The notes under the pieces were generated by a model, which was given only the letters and a program-made list of their open reading frames with translations, had not been told where the DNA came from and made no database searches. Shown in pieces: positions 63,779 to 64,000 of a stretch of 64,000 bases of DNA. The translations under genes were made by a program, and so were the position numbers. Where the stretch lies: positions 1 through 64,000 of the forward strand of contig JBIKIR010000005.1 of NCBI GenBank assembly GCA_044361475.1, written 5' to 3'. This DNA is from Luteolibacter sp044361475. Its GTDB lineage: Bacteria; Verrucomicrobiota; Verrucomicrobiia; Verrucomicrobiales; Akkermansiaceae. Within the stretch, counting starts at the first letter, position 1. The number at the start of each line of letters is the position of its first letter.

Positions 63779-64000
63779 ATGTCAGCAACCCAAACCAGTC
63801 ACGAAGCACCGATCGGATGGCGTGTCTGGTGGATGCGGGATTTTTCTATCATGGGACGCGCCCACACTCATGCCGATGTGGAGATCAATATCCCGCTGTG
63901 TGGCGGCCCGCTCCGCTATCTTCACGCAGGACGCATCGTCGAGGTTCCCGCTGGCAAGCTTGCGCTTTTCTGGGGTGGCATTCCCCATCAACTGCTCTCC
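63779..64000 (+). CDS. MelR-like AraC family regulator, N-terminal part (cut by window end)
   Basis: The frame is open from ATG 63779 to the last base, 74 codons. The visible part is the cupin-type sugar-binding domain: RAHTHADVEINIPL, then GRIVEVPAGKLALFWGGIPH. It resembles the N-terminal domain of E. coli MelR (HGQVEVNVPF, ITLFWACTPHQL). The AraC-type HTH lies beyond the window. Divergent transcription from the GH4 gene across only 39 bases (75 if GH4 starts later) makes local regulation of alpha-galactoside use likely. Confidence 0.75.
   Translation, partial: MSATQTSHEAPIGWRVWWMRDFSIMGRAHTHADVEINIPLCGGPLRYLHAGRIVEVPAGKLALFWGGIPHQLLS

Noticed and set aside
1..64000. CRISPR array, tRNA, rRNA, transposase or phage gene
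   Set aside because: Looked for regular spaced repeats, tRNA arms and signature proteins on both strands and found none.

Overview
The window is a 64 kb, GC-rich, densely coded chromosomal segment from a bacterium that is most probably a member of the Verrucomicrobiota (Verrucomicrobiales-like). The assignment is inferred from content: a DUF1549/DUF1553 plus DUF1501 pair, the long PurF type shared with Bacteroidetes, a complete Bat/MoxR operon, an FN3 protein with a verrucomicrobial-looking C-terminus, a separate CoaC, and many start codons that follow pyrimidine- or C-rich leaders instead of a Shine-Dalgarno sequence. No rRNA, tRNA, CRISPR, prophage or transposase gene was found. Most of the window is core genome.

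Layout. 1-6.2 kb: tail of a DUF1802-like gene, gluQRS, then on the minus strand a Nudix hydrolase, the DUF1549/DUF1501 pair, a small secreted Cys-rich repeat protein and ruvA. 6.2-16 kb: pbpC, an inactive-looking rhodanese, pssA with a membrane-anchored pseudo-peptidase, a lysine 2,3-aminomutase, purM-purF, and an L,D-transpeptidase-like protein. 16-27 kb: mgtE, rarA, a Dabb protein, an HtrA-type protease, folK, then the minus-strand group with acpP, an unknown gene, a catalytically degenerate LysM/L,D-transpeptidase-like protein and accA, followed by fbaA and a membrane protein. 27-35.6 kb: coaC and the six-gene Bat operon (moxR, DUF58, DUF4381-like, batA, batB/C fusion, batD/E fusion). 35.6-42.6 kb: holB, a DUF5069-like gene, efp, a LysM protein, a coiled-coil/TPR protein with a lipoprotein, and an N-formylglutamate amidohydrolase-like gene. 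42.7-48.3 kb: ychF, a VapBC-type toxin-antitoxin pair, thyA, an MBL exonuclease-like gene, a cell-wall amidase, rplM-rpsI. 48.4-57.5 kb: an FN3 protein, a degenerate NtrC-like response regulator, a gamma-glutamylcyclotransferase-like gene, obg, dapF and smc. 57.5-64 kb: sdhB, panD, then an alpha-galactoside locus (GH36, GH4 and a divergent MelR-like AraC regulator) with most of the window's repeats.

How the genes work together. Envelope functions recur (pbpC, two L,D-transpeptidase-like proteins, amidase, LysM proteins, dapF, Bat system). Two small blocks look like recent acquisitions or mobile sequence: the vapBC cassette, with a near-ideal promoter/operator that would yield a leaderless transcript, and the region 57.5-62.3 kb, with two copies of a ~152-bp repeat, a 169-bp MITE-like element and a palindromic operator-like cluster. 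A theme worth following is the number of family members whose catalytic residues are missing (M28-like, rhodanese, L,D-transpeptidase and NtrC AAA+ domains). No single locus is a clearly new defence or biosynthetic system; the best candidates for novelty are the Cys-rich repeat protein, the degenerate NtrC-like regulator and the repeat families.
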